A stretch of DNA of 64,000 bases from Asterella californica (taxonomy: Eukaryota > Streptophyta > Marchantiopsida > Marchantiales > Aytoniaceae): the NCBI GenBank assembly GCA_036924285.1, contig JAYKYS010000007.1, positions 14,012,001-14,076,000 on the forward strand, in the 5' to 3' direction. A program made the translations under genes and the position numbers. Below the pieces are notes generated by a model, which ran no database searches, was not told the origin of the DNA, and was given only the letters and a program-made list of their open reading frames with translations. Positions 1-11,009 of the stretch are shown here, in pieces (the first letter of the stretch is position 1; each line of letters starts with the position of its first letter).

Positions 1-300
1 TGTCATGCTCACGCAGATATACATCGAACTCTCCAGAAAAAAACTCGCCTCCTCCATCAGATCTCAGACGAAAGATAGATTCTCCAGACTATTTCTCCAC
101 CAACTTGTAGAAAGTCTGGAATGCTGACAATACTTCGGCATAGGACTTGTGTCTCGACAAATAGATCCAAGTATAATGCGAATGATCATCAATGAATGAC
201 ACAAAGTACTAGAAACCGGTCATACTTGGCTGAGAAGCAGTTCATACATCATTGTTAACAAGCTCTAAGAGCTTGTTCGTTCTGTTATAGTTTGAAAGTT
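1..300 (-). pseudogene. Ty1/copia integrase remnant, cut by the window edge
   Basis: Read on the minus strand, this stretch translates as the middle of a copia integrase core. It shows LELVNNDV (the family's first catalytic Asp, usually in HTDV), then SMTGF, YFVSFIDDHSHYTW, and then LRSDGGGEF, which holds the second catalytic Asp. The rest of the domain, with the catalytic Glu, and the RT would lie to the left of the window. Three in-frame stops (one TGA, two TAG) interrupt it, so it is dead. Integrase inserts the cDNA of LTR retrotransposons into the host chromosome. Similarity fades near position 300, where a 13-bp direct repeat (TATAGTTTGAAAG, about 292-316) begins, and no LTR is visible. 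It differs in sequence from the copia element at 57420-62255 and belongs to another copia lineage. The domain call is firm; the lineage is not assigned. Confidence 0.85.
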
Positions 301-2313
301 ATAGTTTGAAAGAGAAGTAAAAAATATTTTCTGTCATATTTATATGTGCTTCACTGCAAAATGCACCTGATGTTCTTCTTTGACGTAACTATTTGTTCAT
401 TATACACTAAATTTTGCAAGATATATATCACCCCATACCTAAATTACTATTGATTTTATCAATACTATTAACAGATATTAACTTTGGAAATGACACCACA
501 TGTTAGTACGGAATCTCAAACTCCATACTAATTTAGGTTTCCACCAATTTTTACTCCATACTAACTACGATCAACGGTGTAGTCATGTAAGTTTTATCAA
601 GATACATATAATCCATACGCTCTTAGTGAGATCTGATGAGAGCACATCATCTTAAATTTCTAGTTACCAACAGACTGTGTCCAACGTATGCACAAAGATT
701 CTTTATTTTGTTCTAACAAAAAGTCCCTTTTGTTCCGGACACAAGACACCAGCAAAACAAATGAAGAGAAAGAGGATGTCCTTAGCAGATTACCAGCAGC
801 GACAAATGGTGACGAGTATTGATTATCAAATAATTCTTATATTGGGATTGATGCTTTATTAAAATTAAAATAATGGTAGTTAACACTGCGAAGACTTTCA
901 ACATATGTATGGTATATTAGGGGTGTAAAAGTTAGAACTTTTTGAAAAGTTCTTCACTCGCGGAGAGAGTTACGACTTCAGTCAGGTATTTGAGGATGTT
1001 TTTTACGGGCATCTCTAGAAGAGCCCGCCGAAAACATCACAGGCATTTTCTTGCTGAGTTCTCGCCTGCTTTGCCCGTCTGTTTTTGCAAGAGAGAAATA
1101 TATTTTCCAAAATAGTGATTCCAGGCTCTCATTACATCAGTGCGACCCAAACAATCGCAGTTAAGTGCAAAGCTAGCCATTCAAAAGTTTCGGCCTTCCT
1201 CTCTTCCGCCGTGTAGGAATATCTCGACTTAACTTTGACACCCCCTATTAGAGGTTGGGAATACCTCCTATATATAACTCATCTTCGTGTTTGCTAACAC
1301 TCTATGATGATAATAATGAGTCAAGTAAGATGCACCTTTCATTTTTCTGTAGTGTAGGAACGGTTTGTCCGTGTAAAGGAGGAGCGTACCGGTGAATCAC
1401 TGAAGTCGACTACGTCAAGGACGACGTAGTTCATAGGATAAATAATAGCTGGTAAAGGTAACCTATCAGTGGAGTAACGTGGCATATTATTACTGTGGAA
1501 TGGACATTAGGAGCCGTTTCTTAAAAGGCGAGTTGGAACATAATGAAAGTTCAGTTATTAGTTTGGATAGAGAAAAAAGCTCTTTTGGATGAAACGATTG
1601 AGCTACATTCGAAAGGTCCTGATTGACCTTTAGGTCAGTCGATGACAATGAAATTAATTTGGCCTGTTTCAGTACTTACTGCAACAGCCATGATGACGCA
1701 AGTATGAGGCTGCTCAAAGTTGACCTGATTCGAAGTCTACGAGTCATTCTGTCGTTATCGACTCCTTAAGTTTGTTAGTTCACCAGTCCAATCAGTTAAG
1801 GTGGAGGAAGATCTAGCATGGATCTGGATTCTGGAGAGCCCGTTGGAATCTTCTGTGAAAATAGATCATAAACACCTCTGGACACTAGGGCTTATGATAA
1901 CTCGAAAAGGTATCTCAGCTGAAGATAAAGTAAAAGAAACTAGAGACGTGAGGGTCATTTCCTCGAGGCAAGGGGATCTTCACTGCACCCATATATACTA
2001 AGGCCCGGGATCACTGCTCGTATGGAAGATGTATATTTCCCTTGTGGACTTTCAAAGTCTCACTCTGACATGACAGTCTGCAAATCTCCGATGTCCGCGG
2101 GGTGTACCGCATGCCATAGGTTTAGAAGTGAAATTAAGCCGACCTTCAGAATCTTGGGATCCTGTTTGAGGACATGAGAGTCCATCTCAGTGTGTAACTA
2201 AGAAGTCCAAGGTCGTTCGTTGTTCTGGGAAAGGAGAAGGGACTGAAGGAGGCTTTCTCCTGCATCGATATCGTCCTGGCAACTGGTTCGAGAAAGTACC
2301 ATGAGCTGTTTTC
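301..2313. other. unassigned intergenic DNA
   Basis: No open reading frame here exceeds about 66 codons and none resembles a known family. I see no terminal repeats, tRNA-like structure or clear coding bias. A purine/pyrimidine block at about 1238-1255 resembles a polypurine tract on the minus strand, but no LTR was found next to it. Decayed repeat sequence is the likeliest content, but that is inference. Confidence 0.4.
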
Positions 2314-2667
2314 ATGGACAAACCCGCTTTACGTGGACGACACGTACCTAACGGAAGTGGTGACTTCGCCACAGACATAATTGCTAACACCAACTGGCAA
2401 GCATTTGCGCATGCATATGCGAAGAATGGGAAGGTGAAGATAATCAGAGTCGTGCATTTAAGCAAGAACCATGACATTCCTGATAGTGTAACTTTGACTT
2501 ATATATGCCTGCTTTATCGTGGAAAATCATCAGTTTCCGGTCACGTGGGAGACAACCAGTATAGAATTCATATTACTTCTCTCACCTTGGACGTGAAGTT
2601 GTTAAAAACCTCGCTTTCACCTGAAGGAGCGCTAGGTAATGCGCAAGGCACCATTATACGAAATTAA
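2314..2667 (+). CDS. unrecognised 117-codon ORF
   Basis: This is an uninterrupted frame of 117 codons that opens with ATG (MDKPALRGRH) and ends in TAA. I recognise no domain, signal peptide or membrane segment. Composition is ordinary and mildly hydrophilic, with the stretch GDFATDIIANTNWQAFAHAY near residues 15-35. A 96-codon minus-strand frame overlaps its first half. It has no repeat or retroelement context, and neighbouring DNA is equally uncharacterised. It could be an exon, a decayed element fragment or a chance frame; chance is the likeliest explanation at this length. It is listed only because it is the best plus-strand frame in the left 6 kb. Confidence 0.15.
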   Translation: MDKPALRGRHVPNGSGDFATDIIANTNWQAFAHAYAKNGKVKIIRVVHLSKNHDIPDSVTLTYICLLYRGKSSVSGHVGDNQYRIHITSLTLDVKLLKTSLSPEGALGNAQGTIIRN

Positions 2668-5600
2668 TCACGAGCTTACCTATCTGATCGGCAGCTGGAT
2701 ATGTCGAACTTCAATTATGAAGCGATGGAGATGGAAGTACAAACCATACTTCTGGTAGCAGCTGTGGAAGAGTTGGCAATCAAGTGAGTAGCAGATGACA
2801 GAACAGATCCACAGGCCGTACAACAGCAACAACGGTACTATGCTTCCCAAGACACAAGTCATTTTCAGTTCATCTTTGGAAAGGAACGTGTAGGCTTTGA
2901 GTTGAGGTGGTATACCGTATATGTCAACTGGCAAATCGCTTTTGGAGTTTACTAGGTCACCGAACTTCTGCTCAGGTGGAACAGGGTCGACGTTGACGAG
3001 GGACAGGGAGCACAGCACAATCAAGTTGTTTACGGTACAGTGTCCAGATTGAAGTCGTTTGTGGGCGATTTGTTTTCAAACTGCAGAACAGGATTTTTCT
3101 CAGTCAGTGTTAAGTACCCATATAGAGTCGTGAACGTACGATTTAGCTTGTTGTTAAAATTTCATTAGCAAGTTCCCCGTGGACAGCCATGACTTTCAGA
3201 TTTCTGTCTAAGCTTCCGTCTGTTCAACTTGGAAGGGCAGATGTACCGGTAGTACCCTCGAGAAGGGAAAGCAGTTACTCTCTTCGTTGAGGCTCTCCCA
3301 CACGCTGACCATAGACCAATGGAGTAGAAAATGATTGCAGATGATATTGCTCACGATCAGAACAGCGAATCAAACGAAACCGTCCACCACGAGAGCTCAT
3401 TTGGTTGCTGAAAGTTGTGGTAAAGAAAAGATGACCATAACAGAGTGCAAGCAGTCCAGACGTGTCCACCAGCATATAGATGCTTCATACTCCCGATGAG
3501 CTTGAATGGAAGGAAAGCTTTAAGGTCGATGGAAGACATGATGGCGGATCTCTTGCTTTTCCGAATTTTGAGTTCAGAATGTCCAGTTTTCTGCTACGAA
3601 AGGCTCGTCTTGGGTGCACAAAATCGCCATAAGTATGTCTAGTAAAGCATTTCAGACAAGTCGATTGCCCTGATCAAATAGTTGGGGGCCGTGTAATGAT
3701 CATGAATTCGAAGAAGAGCAGAGACTGACATATATAAACGACCGTGAAACACTTTCGAGACTGCGGAACGTACACGAATGCATTACAGAATTGAAGTCCA
3801 ACCACAGCAGATTGATTCGGTACAAAGAAGGATCTAAAGGAGTAAAGATCAGAAGTTTCAGAACGGGGAGTAGGAGACTACTGTAGGTGTCTCCCTAAGG
3901 GATCTTTCCCGACAAGAAGTCGATCATAATTCTACCTAGTAAAGCATTCACATCCACTGGACCCACAAGGTCATCCGCCAGCTGATTTACAGTCAGACAG
4001 CCTGGACCTTGGCGGGACTGAGACATCCTTCGCTCCATACGGAGTATGGATCTTGTGCTGGAGCATTTAAGTCTGGGTAATGATACCAACTCTCGACCTC
4101 TTTCTGCTGATACCGAGCGACACCGTATATATTAATTTCGTCCCCGGAGTCACGCCATGACTGGTCCGGCCCCTGTGACAATGTAAAATCATCAACTGAA
4201 CCGACAACGTGGTCCACTACCGAGCTCATGTACCCTCCGAATCCATCTTGAATACTATCCTCGTGATATGCTTTAACGACTTGCGAGCAAATTTCTTGAG
4301 GAGCGCGGATGCGGTGAACTAAATCCTGTTGTCAAATCATGACGAAAGTAGAACTGGGAAGAACTTTTCATGATCATTTGATGGCTATTATTATTTTCAG
4401 AGCACAGCTGCCTTAGGCTGAAGCCTCAAGCAAACGATTTTCACATGGTTCCCATGATTTCCCACACATGGTTCACGGCGATTTACTGTAACAGGCGCGT
4501 ATAATCATGTATCCCGGTAGACAATCATATTCGAACCAAATCTGCCGAACTTAACTGTGTCTAGAAACCTGCACTACAGTTGTAACTAGACTGGACCATC
4601 GACTCCTCCAAATTCCTCATTCCTCGATCAGGGGCAATTTTTAGGTTGCCAGTCGGGGGGAGGATTGGCAACCACGCCAGATCGGGTTATTACAGAGTTT
4701 AAAACTCTGAGGAAAGGTACAAATGTAGGGTTTTGAAACTGGAATTAGAAGCTAAGTGAAACATCACGTTCTAGCATATTCACTTCCATTCGAATTGTCG
4801 GGAATTTCTCGAGAAATAATTGTTGAGAATGTCAGGTATGTCAGGTTCCAACTCAGCGAAGCTGGTCGGCCTAAATCCGAGCGGAGAAAGTGATTCGTTG
4901 AGTCTACTGATGACTAATTGGATATGAAGCTGCAATGTACCTCCTCGGATTCCCCCATGTTTATCCATCGGTATCTCGGCTCCAGAAACCCATTAAAAGG
5001 CCATGAGCCCATCTTCGTGAGACTATGGTATGGCAGGTATCCAGGTGGAACTCGTGGATATGTATGATGCATATGACAATGACGCAAACCGTGTCTCAGC
5101 GAAGGAGCTTAATGTCAACATGTCCTTCTAGTCGTAGTTGAAGTAGAGAAATAGTCAATTCAGGAGCGTAACGTTGGTTGGCTGGCTGGCGGCCTGGCGG
5201 GTTGGTGATGCGGGCCGGGTTGCAGTATATAGGTCGTGTATGTTGTGAGTTCCAGCGAACCAGCTTCGAGGATTCGAACGGTTGCCTGCCAGATTGTTTG
5301 CTGAAAATCACAACAAACACAATCTATGTACTGAATTGATTGATCGGGGGATGTACCCGCTGCTCGATTACCACACCATACGCACTCTACAACATCAGCT
5401 GCATTCGCGTGTGCAGTGGAAGTCCTTACCCCTCCTAGGCCTGTTAGCGCTGCTGCTGTAGAAGGAGCAGCGTGTTGGGAATCTGCATCGTGATCGCTGA
5501 CTCATCAAAGAGCAAACCACCTGCACAAACTCAGCAAGTGCTGGCGATGAGTTCGGAGCGGCCGACAAACTGAGAAACCACCCACCCACGTAAGCGGCGC

Positions 5601-6720
5601 AAGTCAGTCAGTCACTCTACACTACAATACTCAGTCCAGGTTTGGAGGTCAAATGCGGCCTTCGGTCACGGCGTGCACGATAACATTGCTGGAGGTGAAG
5701 AGTCCGAAGAGGACTCTGATTTATAAGACGCAGCAGCTGCTGTGTCTGCAGACACGAACTGTTTAACGTCACCTGTGATGCGTAGTATATAATTCTTCTT
5801 TAGTACAAAAACCGAAAGGAATGAAGGAATGAAAGAATGCAGAGTGCTTCCTGCTTCACACGGCCTACAACTTCTAGGCACGCTGTGTTACCTCTTGAAC
5901 TCCCCAACGTGTACACCCGGCCCACATGCAGGCAGCTAGATACAGATTCAGTCAGGTTGACAGCTTAATCTAGAAGGGAGGGAGGTAGAGAAGCTATACG
6001 CATGCACGGTGGTGAAGAGGTGCTGGTGGTGTTGACCTGCAGACAGGCAGACAGGCAGCGAGGCTGAATGGGCGGATGGGCTGTTTAGCAGATGATCGAC
6101 TGATGACGAAGGCTCTAAATTCTCGTGGTTTTCTAAGCTTTCGGGCCGATCTAGAAAGGTGAGGGTCATCAGTTGTCGCCATAGCCGAGATGATAAGTTC
6201 TAAACAACAGCTCAGAACGAATTAATGACAGACGCTGTAGTATACTGGACAGTTCAGGCTGAGTCCAGATACCAACCTCAACCCGACCCTGGCCATGGGA
6301 ACACAGATACGATCACGCGCGCTCTCACTAGTATACGAATCTTTAGTCGAGATAGCGCGACACTCCAGATCCCAACGAAACGGCTGGCTGCACGCACATC
6401 ACTCGCTCCTTCAGACTAGGACTATTTCCCCACCCTAACTGGGATCCACTGGGCACTCGTCCGTCACCACTTCACAATCCCTCTTAAAAAGCTAGCATCA
6501 GCACTAGCCTGTGCGTCTGCCTTTCCTGCGAAGGAAGGAAAGAAGAGAAGGTAGTGCAAGGCATGGTAGGGAAAGATAGAATTCGGATCGAAAAGTAGTT
6601 GTAGCTGCCTAGGTTCGACCAAAGGAGACAGCGGGTGCTCGGCCGTTTGAAGATTGATATATCAAACACTTCACTAAGTTGAGAATCGATCTTCTCTGAT
6701 CGGTCGAGGAAGAATAATGG
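2668..6720. other. unassigned DNA with short low-complexity patches
   Basis: Only short frames (114 codons or fewer) occur, none with recognisable motifs. A TGGC/GGCC-rich patch lies at about 5170-5220, and a CAGA-type patch (GACAGGCAGACAGGCAG) at about 6042-6060. A GGATTCGAAC string near 5270 looks like a tRNA T-loop, but the flanks do not fold into a tRNA. Nothing else is supported. Confidence 0.4.
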
Positions 6721-6726
6721 AGCGGA

Positions 6727-6774
6727 CAGCAGCAGCAGCAGCAGCAGCATAGCTATGTTCTGTGTTCTGTGTTC
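6727..6774. repeat. microsatellites: (CAG)n followed by TGTTCTG repeats
   Basis: A run of eight CAG triplets occupies about 6727-6750. A short tandem of the unit TGTTCTG (about 6754-6774, three copies) follows at once. On the minus strand the triplet run yields a poly-leucine start (MLLLLLLL) to an 88-codon frame. That frame is an artefact of the repeat rather than a signal peptide. Both tracts could serve as length-variable markers. Confidence 0.8.
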
Positions 6775-7986
6775 TCGTCAAACTCAGTACGCTCAAGTCT
6801 AGCAGAGTCACTCTCACCCTTGATCATGATCCCCCCTTCGCTGAGTTTCTTCCTCACCTGCAATAATATTCATGACGCAATGCATGCAGCTGCCGAAGGT
6901 ACAATCCACGGAGAGAGAGAAAGAGAAGGAAGTATGACCCCCTCAACAGTAAGTAACATACGGAACGAAGATCAGACTTCTTCCTCGTTTAGTGTCATTG
7001 GACTACGTGTCCAACGTCCCCACACAACAATCACTCACTCACTTGCCCTGCCTGTCCAAGGCTTGCCGTGGAAATGGATTGGAGCTACATTGTCAAGGAC
7101 TTTTATACCCTTCCTCTTTGGTGTTCCTTTTCATCCGATCGACATACCAAGCTATGAGAGCTACACTACGTACATAGTACGTACTTGATGCACCGGCCCC
7201 AGCTAGCCACCATCACCAATTTGGCAAGGGCCTGACTGCCTGCACAGTTAGCTACCACAACTACAGCGGTAGCAGCTGCAGGAGAACTGAGAAATGATAT
7301 GGGGTAGGCCGCAGGCTGCTGACGGGTATCTCCCCCTCACGATATGCTATGCGATGCATAAAATGAGAGACGAACACGAGCATTATTCCCCATGTTTCTA
7401 GGTGCAAGTCACCAAGTTCTCAGGAGGTCCGTTGCACATGCTTCTTTTGCACTTTCGTAGTATTATTGACTAGTTTGGAACCCCCGCTTTTACTTATGTT
7501 TTCCATCTATATTCAAGGTCTCTTACTAAGTCATGGGTCCACATGGTTCTTCTCTTCCTCGAATACTGCTTTTTTCTTTTCGACTTATTTTCGAGTGCAT
7601 GTTTACCGTCCCTGTCAATTTCCTACCCGATTACTTTCTCACTGTGGAAAGGACCGGAAAAGAGACTTTCAGTCTCAGTCAAATTCTGCTCATGATTAGA
7701 TCTTGCTTTTGAGGCTTTCTCCCTCTTCATTCTGACTGGATCGCACTTTTTCCTTTGCACATGAGAACAACGTTAGGCCACAATGTAGAATTTAGAGCGA
7801 TTCCAACCACTTTGTGTGTTCCATGCAGAACAAGCAGATTCTATAAAGATTCCAAGGGGTTTCTGAACCTGCTGTCGTATGCCGACGCAGGAGATTATTG
7901 GGCGCCCAGTTCATGCCACCCCAGAGACACGGCAAGGAGCCGTTTGTCGAGTGATTTACACTCTACGGACCGGTACCGGAATCAGA
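6775..7986. other. unassigned DNA
   Basis: Short frames only (up to 139 codons at 6769-7188, without recognisable motifs). A small palindromic patch (ACGTACATAGTACGT) lies near 7168. I see no element ends or RNA genes. Confidence 0.35.
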
Positions 7987-8046
7987 AATCTGCTTCCTCT
8001 GTCCTCTGCAGTCGATATCGAGTGCAGAGGACAGAGGAAGCAGATT
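7987..8046. repeat. perfect 24-bp inverted repeat with 12-nt loop
   Basis: Bases 7987-8010 are the exact reverse complement of 8023-8046. The 12-nt spacer (GTCGATATCGAG) contains the 10-bp palindrome TCGATATCGA, so apart from one G:G opposition the whole 60 nt is a near-perfect palindrome. The arm core reads CTGCTTCCTCTGTCCTCTG. Transcribed from either strand, it would fold into a long uninterrupted hairpin. It could be a young small-RNA precursor, a miniature element or the scar of a recent inverted duplication. The arm does not match any conserved plant microRNA that I recognise. Nothing marks a promoter or transcript. Confidence 0.85.
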
Positions 8047-8060
8047 GTTGAATCTTGTTG

Positions 8061-8137
8061 AATATCGAGTGCTTTGCACTCCTTGAGCGTGTACTCGCCT
8101 CTGACAAACTCTGTTCAATCTCGAGTGCTTGGCACTC
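8061..8137. repeat. two copies of a GAGTGC-N3-GCACTC mini-hairpin
   Basis: GAGTGCTTTGCACTC (8067-8081) and GAGTGCTTGGCACTC (8123-8137) are two short hairpins with the same 6-bp stem and similar left flanks (AATATC and AATCTC). The start of the second arm of the preceding long hairpin also reads ATATCGAGTGC (8015-8025), so the ATCGAGTGC motif occurs three times in about 120 bp. This suggests local duplication of a small palindromic unit. Confidence 0.7.
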
Positions 8138-8525
8138 CATTACCAACTTATCTCATAATCTCTCCCAATCTCCCGTTGAACGCACTCAACTTTCCTTCTG
8201 AACGCTATTTCGCCAGTACTCGATCTGACAGCAGCAACTTTAAGATACATTTGAAAGTGTCCTGCTTACTCCATGTTGAATTTTATTCCACCACGCATAC
8301 TTGCATAAAATCTTCTTTCAACTTTGTTTGTGGAATCTCTGTTTTCAAGTCTCTTAGAGACGGATAGAAAGATATTCTGCTTAGATTTATCCTTTTACTT
8401 TGAATGCAACTTCTAATTTCCTGGTCTTTCAACCTCCAAAGAGCTCGAGCGACTGGTGATGCAATGAAACGTGAGGGTTAATCAAATGGATGCACTAATC
8501 TGAAGGTTAATTTGAATGGATGCAT
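8138..8525. other. unassigned DNA with an imperfect direct repeat
   Basis: No coding signal is seen. From 8470 two similar units, GGTTAATCAAATGGATGCA and GGTTAATTTGAATGGATGCA, occur about 34 bp apart, bracketed by GTGAGG and CCTCAC. They lead directly into the hairpins that follow. Confidence 0.5.
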
Positions 8526-8609
8526 CCTCACTCATTCATGATGAGTGAGTGAGGTGTACATTAATTTATGCTCTAACCCTTCCGGAGGAAGGGTTAGGGC
8601 ATAAATTAA
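8526..8609. repeat. two adjacent hairpins, 13- to 14-bp and 23-bp stems
   Basis: Bases 8526-8554 form an imperfect palindrome (CCTCACTCATTCATG then ATGAGTGAGTGAGG). Seven bases later, 8561-8583 pairs with 8587-8609 across a 3-nt GGA loop, with a single A:G opposition at DNA level (a possible G:U pair in RNA from the other strand). The stem is AT-rich at its base and CCTTCC/GGAAGG at its tip. With the hairpin at 7987-8046, this gives four or five strong foldback structures in about 620 bp, far denser than the surrounding DNA. Confidence 0.85.
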
Positions 8610-9009
8610 CGTCTTTACAAAATGACGCTTCAAACCGTTTCTGATTCAATGCCACCTCAGTAAAAGAAGCTGGACCACATGCTAAGAGAAAGATCTCATA
8701 CTTGGTTGCGATTGGCATATCAGTTCCGGATGCAATCTCCAAACAAGCATCGAAAAAAATCAGAAACTATAGTCGGATGTCCTCGGGAAAAGAGGCTTCT
8801 CCATCTTATCATCACTCATTCGCCAGAAACCATCCGCACCTCCATTATAATCTCATCTGACAGTCACTGTATGACTAACTTGATTAGCCATGCTGTAAGT
8901 TCAAAACGCTCGAACAGAGACACCACACGGCTTGCAACCAAGATGCAAGTAACCTCGAAGTGTAATGACTGCCCGTTACAGTCAAGAAAGTGTGTTTTTG
9001 TAATGTCTA
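8610..9009. other. unassigned DNA left of the repeat mosaic
   Basis: A 139-codon frame (8679-9098) crosses this stretch into the giant-LTR repeat and has no recognisable motif. No terminal repeat or target duplication is visible at the boundary near 9010, where the giant-LTR copy simply begins mid-sequence. Confidence 0.35.
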
Positions 9010-10325
9010 AGGGTTTAGTGGACAGAAGTAGACAAGGAACGACATCCTCTTGTAGCTTGTTTAGTCTAGTGTGTCGAGGAGTAGAGTTAGGAAGCTGAAG
9101 GGATAGCTATCTGAAGTTGATGTAACTTCTTCTCAAGGATTTGATTGACTATTTGTTTACAGAAACTTTGTCTATGTCTTCTAAGGATTGGATTTCATGG
9201 AATTCATACCCAGTTGTGCATGAAAAGTTTTCTTGTTGAGTGGCTAGGATTGTCAGAAGTTGTGTAGTGTCCAAGTTCGTCTCATCGAGTGGAGCACTTC
9301 GGATGCACAGACGGACTGTCCGTGGGGTATAAATTTCTTAAGACAGAGTAGTCGAAAGGAAGGGCAAAAGAAGGTAGAAGCTGTATATGTAGTACGTTGG
9401 GTGAGTACCGAGTAGGAAACCAAGAAGTAAGGCAATGAGAGTGTCAACACAAGCTTGAAACCTGTAAAAGCCCATTTGGCTAAAGGGATAGTGGGTGATA
9501 GTTAACTCCAAGTTGCCTCGAGAGGAAACTCTAGGGTACACAGAAGTTGACGGATCGCTTCTTATCACATCAGAAGACGTCATCCTCTACAAGAAGACGG
9601 CGGGATTGTAAGTATGTGTTTGATCTTTTTCCTCATATTACTACAAGCAGGGATGGCTTGTTAGTCAGCATCCCGACTAGAAGTCTATCGGAAGATTTAT
9701 TTCTCACCTTCTCTCTCATTTTATTATGTTCTCTTCTTCTCTGCTCTTATCTTCCCATCTTCATTCTATCTTCTACACGGTTACAAAAGCCTTGTGTGAG
9801 TATCAGTGGATGTGAGTATCGTTGTAGTGCTGCCAGAAGATTGGTTCAGTAGGCAGAAGCTTGGGAAGGCTACAAGGGGCATACACCTTGTGATTGATCT
9901 AATCAGGTGAGCATCCGCAAATAAAAATTTGCTATGTGAAGTAGTAACTGACATCTACCGAGCAGTACAGTGTTCTAAAGGTATCAAAAGTCGTTTGAAT
10001 CACCAAAAGATGAGATTTACTTCTGGAAGCCGACGTGAGAAGACTGGAAGCCTAGCACAGGACCAGTAATCGTCTTCCCTATCTTCTCGGTATGCATTTG
10101 TGTTGTATTTGAAGTAGTAGTCGTGTATTACATTCTAGGGCACCTTTTTGGAGGGTTTGGAAGCTACGTGGTTGTGTGGGTTAGAAAGAACTTTTAGACA
10201 AAACCAGTATGTTTGTGAGTTTGGAGATCTTACAACTTCAAACATTGTATCTAGTGTAAATCTTCTTGGGGAACGAAATATTTTATGCTACTTTCGCGCT
10301 CCTCCTTCGATGCGGATGTGTAGAG
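9010..10325 (+). repeat. giant-LTR family, copy A: distal (R1) end
   Basis: This block aligns by eye with 54210-55350 and with the reverse complement of 46512-47700. Shared anchors include GTGTCGAGGAGTAG (about 9080), GTGGAGCACTTCGGAT (about 9290), GATGGCTTGTTAGTCAG (about 9650), GCAGAAGCTTGGGAAGGCTAC (about 9855) and GGGAACGA near 10270. The right end, expected to read CACTACA, is degraded here and I place it near 10325. The left end is truncated near 9010. Together with 11010 onward it suggests an LTR, short internal region, LTR arrangement. It is more diverged than copies B and C. Confidence 0.7.
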
Positions 10326-11009
10326 CATACTGTGCGCACGTGTGTGTGTAAAACTAAACATCAACCCTTAGGTCTTATATTGTTCTTGGGCATGGACTGA
10401 CTAGCAGCTTCTAATCATAAGAGTGGACTCCTTCAACACAACCACAGTCTAGAGGATGAAAAGGGCTACTATCAGATGCCACCTCATCTTTGGACTTCGA
10501 TTCCTCTAAGTTGAAAAGTTCTTCTCTATTCCTGTTGTAACTAACTCTTCCACATGGGTAGTGATCTAAAAATTACAACAAGAAAACTACAAAGCTAAAA
10601 ACAGCTAACTCCGCACTCCTGAAAGTCAGCGAGGTATAAAAGACTTTGGACATAACAAAATTTTCAACCTATTCATGGTCATCATATGTGCACTTGCATG
10701 TGTGTCTAATTCGGTTTCTAGTATCATGTGCTGCTGAGCTAGTACCTCTGAAGCGGCTGAGGTGGCATCCGTCTCAGTGGCTGTCATGTGCTCATCTGTA
10801 GTCGATCCAGAAGACGAAAGACGACTTTGGGAAGCCATACCCAGCTCGCTTCTGGGCTCTTCTGCAAGACCTAGTTGCTGTTTGGAGTTTTGGTGAACTT
10901 TTGGGATTCAGAAGAAGACATTATCTCCACTCTGAATACTTGAGAAGCCGGCTCCTCTTCTTGTCTCTCAGAAGACATCTTGGCTTCTGAGACTTCTTCT
11001 CGTGCTTTC
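10326..11009 (-). pseudogene. copy A internal segment with fragment of the LTR-borne ORF
   Basis: Between the two LTR pieces of copy A, bases about 10620-11005 match the minus-strand coding segment at 14340-14760 (the C-terminal part of the coiled-coil ORF). The shared order is a CTGAGGTGGC block, a GAAGAC block, CTCCACTC(T/G)GAATAC, then CAGAAGACATCTTG-like sequence. The best surviving frame is 70 codons (10626-10838). The fragment runs opposite to the LTR's own ORF orientation in copy A, so it was either inserted or is part of an internal domain. 10326-10620 contains nothing that I recognise. It is a relic. Confidence 0.5.

Noticed and set aside
1238..1260. CACCCCCTATTAG block resembling the copia purine tract and LTR junction
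   Set aside because: No LTR sequence follows or precedes it, and no pol remnant lies in the expected place.
5230..5300. tRNA-like T-loop string GGATTCGAAC
   Set aside because: No flanking T stem, acceptor stem or anticodon arm can be formed on either strand.
6484..6750. 88-codon minus-strand frame starting with eight leucine-type codons, resembling a signal peptide
   Set aside because: The leucines come from the (CAG)n microsatellite and the remainder has no recognisable features.
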